Below, in pieces: positions 62,571 through 64,000 of a stretch of DNA of 64,000 bases. The notes beneath the pieces were generated by a model, which saw only the letters and a program-made list of their open reading frames with translations, was not told where the DNA came from and ran no database searches. Made by a program: the position numbers and the translations under genes. The stretch is from Hoeflea marina (GTDB lineage Bacteria; Pseudomonadota; Alphaproteobacteria; Rhizobiales; Rhizobiaceae), in assembly GCF_003182275.1 (NCBI RefSeq), contig NZ_QGTR01000001.1, forward strand, positions 1,284,281 to 1,348,280. The letters run 5' to 3'. Position 1 is the stretch's first letter; the number at the start of each line of letters is the position of its first letter.

Positions 62571-64000
62571 ATGGCCCATACCGCCGGCACCATGACCGAC
62601 AAGAACATTGTCGACCGCTCACGGACGCACAAGAATGCGGCCCTGGTCAGGACTGTGCGCGAAACCCGGGACCGGCTGCAGAGCGGCCGCGAGACGCCAA
62701 CCGCCTTCGACCATGAACTGATGATGATGCACATCAACGCGGTGCTCCAGGGGGCCGCGGCGGTGCCGGCCCTTGTCATGCTTTCGGCGATGGTGGGGCT
62801 GTATTTCGACCAGGCCATCGGCCTGCTGCTGTGGGCGTTCGTCACCCTCATCCTTTATTCCGGGCTGGTGCTGATGGCACGGCGGGCGGCGCGCAATTTC
62901 GCCGACGACAATCTCGCGGTCCGCTGGCGCACCAGGTTTCTGGGTTTCTACCTCGCCATCGGCGTCTGCTGGGCGGTGTTCGCGCTGCAGGGTTGCGCCG
63001 CCTGCGGCGGCGACACATTCGCCTTCTACAAGGCCGCCGTGCTGCTGGTGGCGCTAGCCGCCACCGCCATGGCCAGTTTCACCCTGCGCCACGTGCTCTA
63101 TTTCACCTTCGTGCCCACGGTGATGGCGCTGATCTGGCGCGCGGTGACCATTCACGATCCGGCGGAGATCTCGGTTCTGGCGATGTTCACCGCCACCGTG
63201 GTGTTCTTCACCTATGTTTCCCAGAAGCTGCTCTCGGCCAACATCAAGATGATGATCTTCCAGACGGAGAAGGACAACCTGATCGCGGAACTGGAAGTGG
63301 CCAAATCCATGTCGGACGAGGCCCGCCGCCGGGCCGAGGAGGCCAATCTCGCCAAGTCGCGCTTTCTGGCATCCATGAGCCACGAACTGCGCACGCCTCT
63401 CAACGCCATTCTCGGTTTCTCCGAGGTGATGAGCGGCGAGGTTCTGGGGCCGATCGAGAATGCCAATTACAAGGAATATGTCCAGGATATCCATCAGTCC
63501 GGCCAGCATCTGCTCAACCTGATCAACGAGATCCTCGATCTCTCCCGCATCGAGGCGGGCCGCTATGACCTGGCCGAGACCGCGCTGGCGCTCTCGGACA
63601 TCGCCGAGGATTGCATAAGCCTGGTGCAGCTCAAGGCGCGCAGCAAGAACATCCGCATCACCGAAGCCTTCGAGAACGGCCTGCCGATGGTCTGGGCCGA
63701 CGAGAAGGCAATGCGGCAGGTGCTGCTCAACCTGTTGTCCAACGCGGTCAAGTTCACCCCGACCTGCGGCGAGATCCAGGTCAAGATCGGCTGGACCGCC
63801 GGTCGCGGCCAGTACATCGCCGTCAAGGACAACGGACCCGGAATTGCCGAGGAAGAGATTCCGATCGTGCTCGCTGCCTTCGGTCAGGGCTCGATCGCCA
63901 TCAAGAGCGCCGAACAGGGCACCGGCCTCGGCCTGCCGATCGTCCAGGCCATCATGGCCAAGCACGGCGGCGAATTCGTGCTCAAGTCCAAGCTGCGCGA
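62571..64000 (+). CDS. Membrane sensor histidine kinase, PleC/PdhS-like (partial, 3' end cut)
   Basis: The coding frame opens at ATG 62571 and runs past the right edge. The N-terminal 200 residues carry about six helices (VPALVMLSAMVGLYFDQAIGLLLWAF, and so on) and no large periplasmic domain. A coiled coil (IAELEVAKSMSDEARRRAEEANLAKS) leads to the H-box FLASMSHELRTPLNAILGFSEVM with the phosphorylated His. N-box NLLSNAVKFTP, G1 DNGPGI, F-box FGQGSIAIKSAEQGTGLGLPI and G2 follow. The style is close to the alphaproteobacterial cell-cycle kinases PleC/DivJ/PdhS. The last 20-30 residues are missing. Confidence 0.88.
   Translation, partial: MAHTAGTMTDKNIVDRSRTHKNAALVRTVRETRDRLQSGRETPTAFDHELMMMHINAVLQGAAAVPALVMLSAMVGLYFDQAIGLLLWAFVTLILYSGLVLMARRAARNFADDNLAVRWRTRFLGFYLAIGVCWAVFALQGCAACGGDTFAFYKAAVLLVALAATAMASFTLRHVLYFTFVPTVMALIWRAVTIHDPAEISVLAMFTATVVFFTYVSQKLLSANIKMMIFQTEKDNLIAELEVAKSMSDEARRRAEEANLAKSRFLASMSHELRTPLNAILGFSEVMSGEVLGPIENANYKEYVQDIHQSGQHLLNLINEILDLSRIEAGRYDLAETALALSDIAEDCISLVQLKARSKNIRITEAFENGLPMVWADEKAMRQVLLNLLSNAVKFTPTCGEIQVKIGWTAGRGQYIAVKDNGPGIAEEEIPIVLAAFGQGSIAIKSAEQGTGLGLPIVQAIMAKHGGEFVLKSKLR

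Overview
The window comes from the chromosome of a GC-rich alphaproteobacterium, most likely a member of the Hyphomicrobiales (Rhizobiales) close to Rhizobiaceae. The evidence is the linkage gph / rpiA / DUF2059 / gor, a class I fumarase, TRAP and CUT2 transporter islands, a PleC/PdhS-like histidine kinase, and dispersed palindromic intergenic repeats of the kind seen in rhizobia. The genus cannot be fixed by reading alone. There is one tRNA gene. No rRNA, CRISPR array, integrase, transposase or complete prophage is visible.

Layout. 1-6.7 kb holds housekeeping genes: a cut gene end, a GH19-like muramidase, glutathione reductase, a DUF2059 secreted protein, ribose-5-phosphate isomerase, phosphoglycolate phosphatase, tRNA-Val(CAC) with a clear promoter, a DUF1206 membrane protein and a PAP2 phosphatase. 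7.3-16.5 kb is a surface region: a 1536-residue autotransporter with an internal 681-bp duplication, then two glycosyltransferases, a FemAB/GNAT-like protein and a sulfotransferase. The last three junctions of that cluster overlap. 16.5-23.5 kb is a catabolic island: a TRAP transporter (dctM, dctQ, dctP), a GntR regulator and a DapA-family lyase on the minus strand, and a beta-hydroxyacid dehydrogenase-like reductase and a LacI regulator on the plus strand. 25.3-30.4 kb is a CUT2 sugar ABC operon with two different permeases and a palindromic operator over its -35 box. 30.6-44.1 kb is mixed: an L,D-transpeptidase, an ACR3 arsenite exporter, fumarase, a diguanylate cyclase, a MarR-controlled hydrolase/PNPOx pair, a CPA1 antiporter, moaA and an amine oxidase. 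44.2-49.8 kb holds DMT and MFS exporters and a polar amino acid ABC importer without its ATPase. 50-64 kb holds a lone PemK/MazF-like toxin, a TPR-methyltransferase, an ECF sigma/anti-sigma pair with a COG4315 protein, a penicillin-acylase-family hydrolase, a second beta-hydroxyacid dehydrogenase, an Lrp regulator, a uracil-DNA glycosylase with a GST, a PfpI protein, a membrane-anchored nuclease and the start of a histidine kinase.

Functional links. The lyase and reductase of the catabolic island could form an aldolase-reductase pair fed by the TRAP transporter. LacI-type half-palindromes occur both before the lacI gene and before the sugar ABC operon, so one regulator may serve both. The surface cluster probably builds or sulfates a glycan, perhaps on the neighbouring autotransporter; this is inference.

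The least expected structure is intergenic. One ~100-bp palindromic element occurs twice (11.9 and 54.1 kb). A second ~270-bp composite element occurs in opposite orientations at 32.7 and 61.4 kb, with fragments elsewhere. I found no clear defence or otherwise wholly new multi-gene system. The strongest candidates for follow-up are the surface glycan/sulfotransferase cluster, the repeat families and the catabolic island with its unusual reductase.
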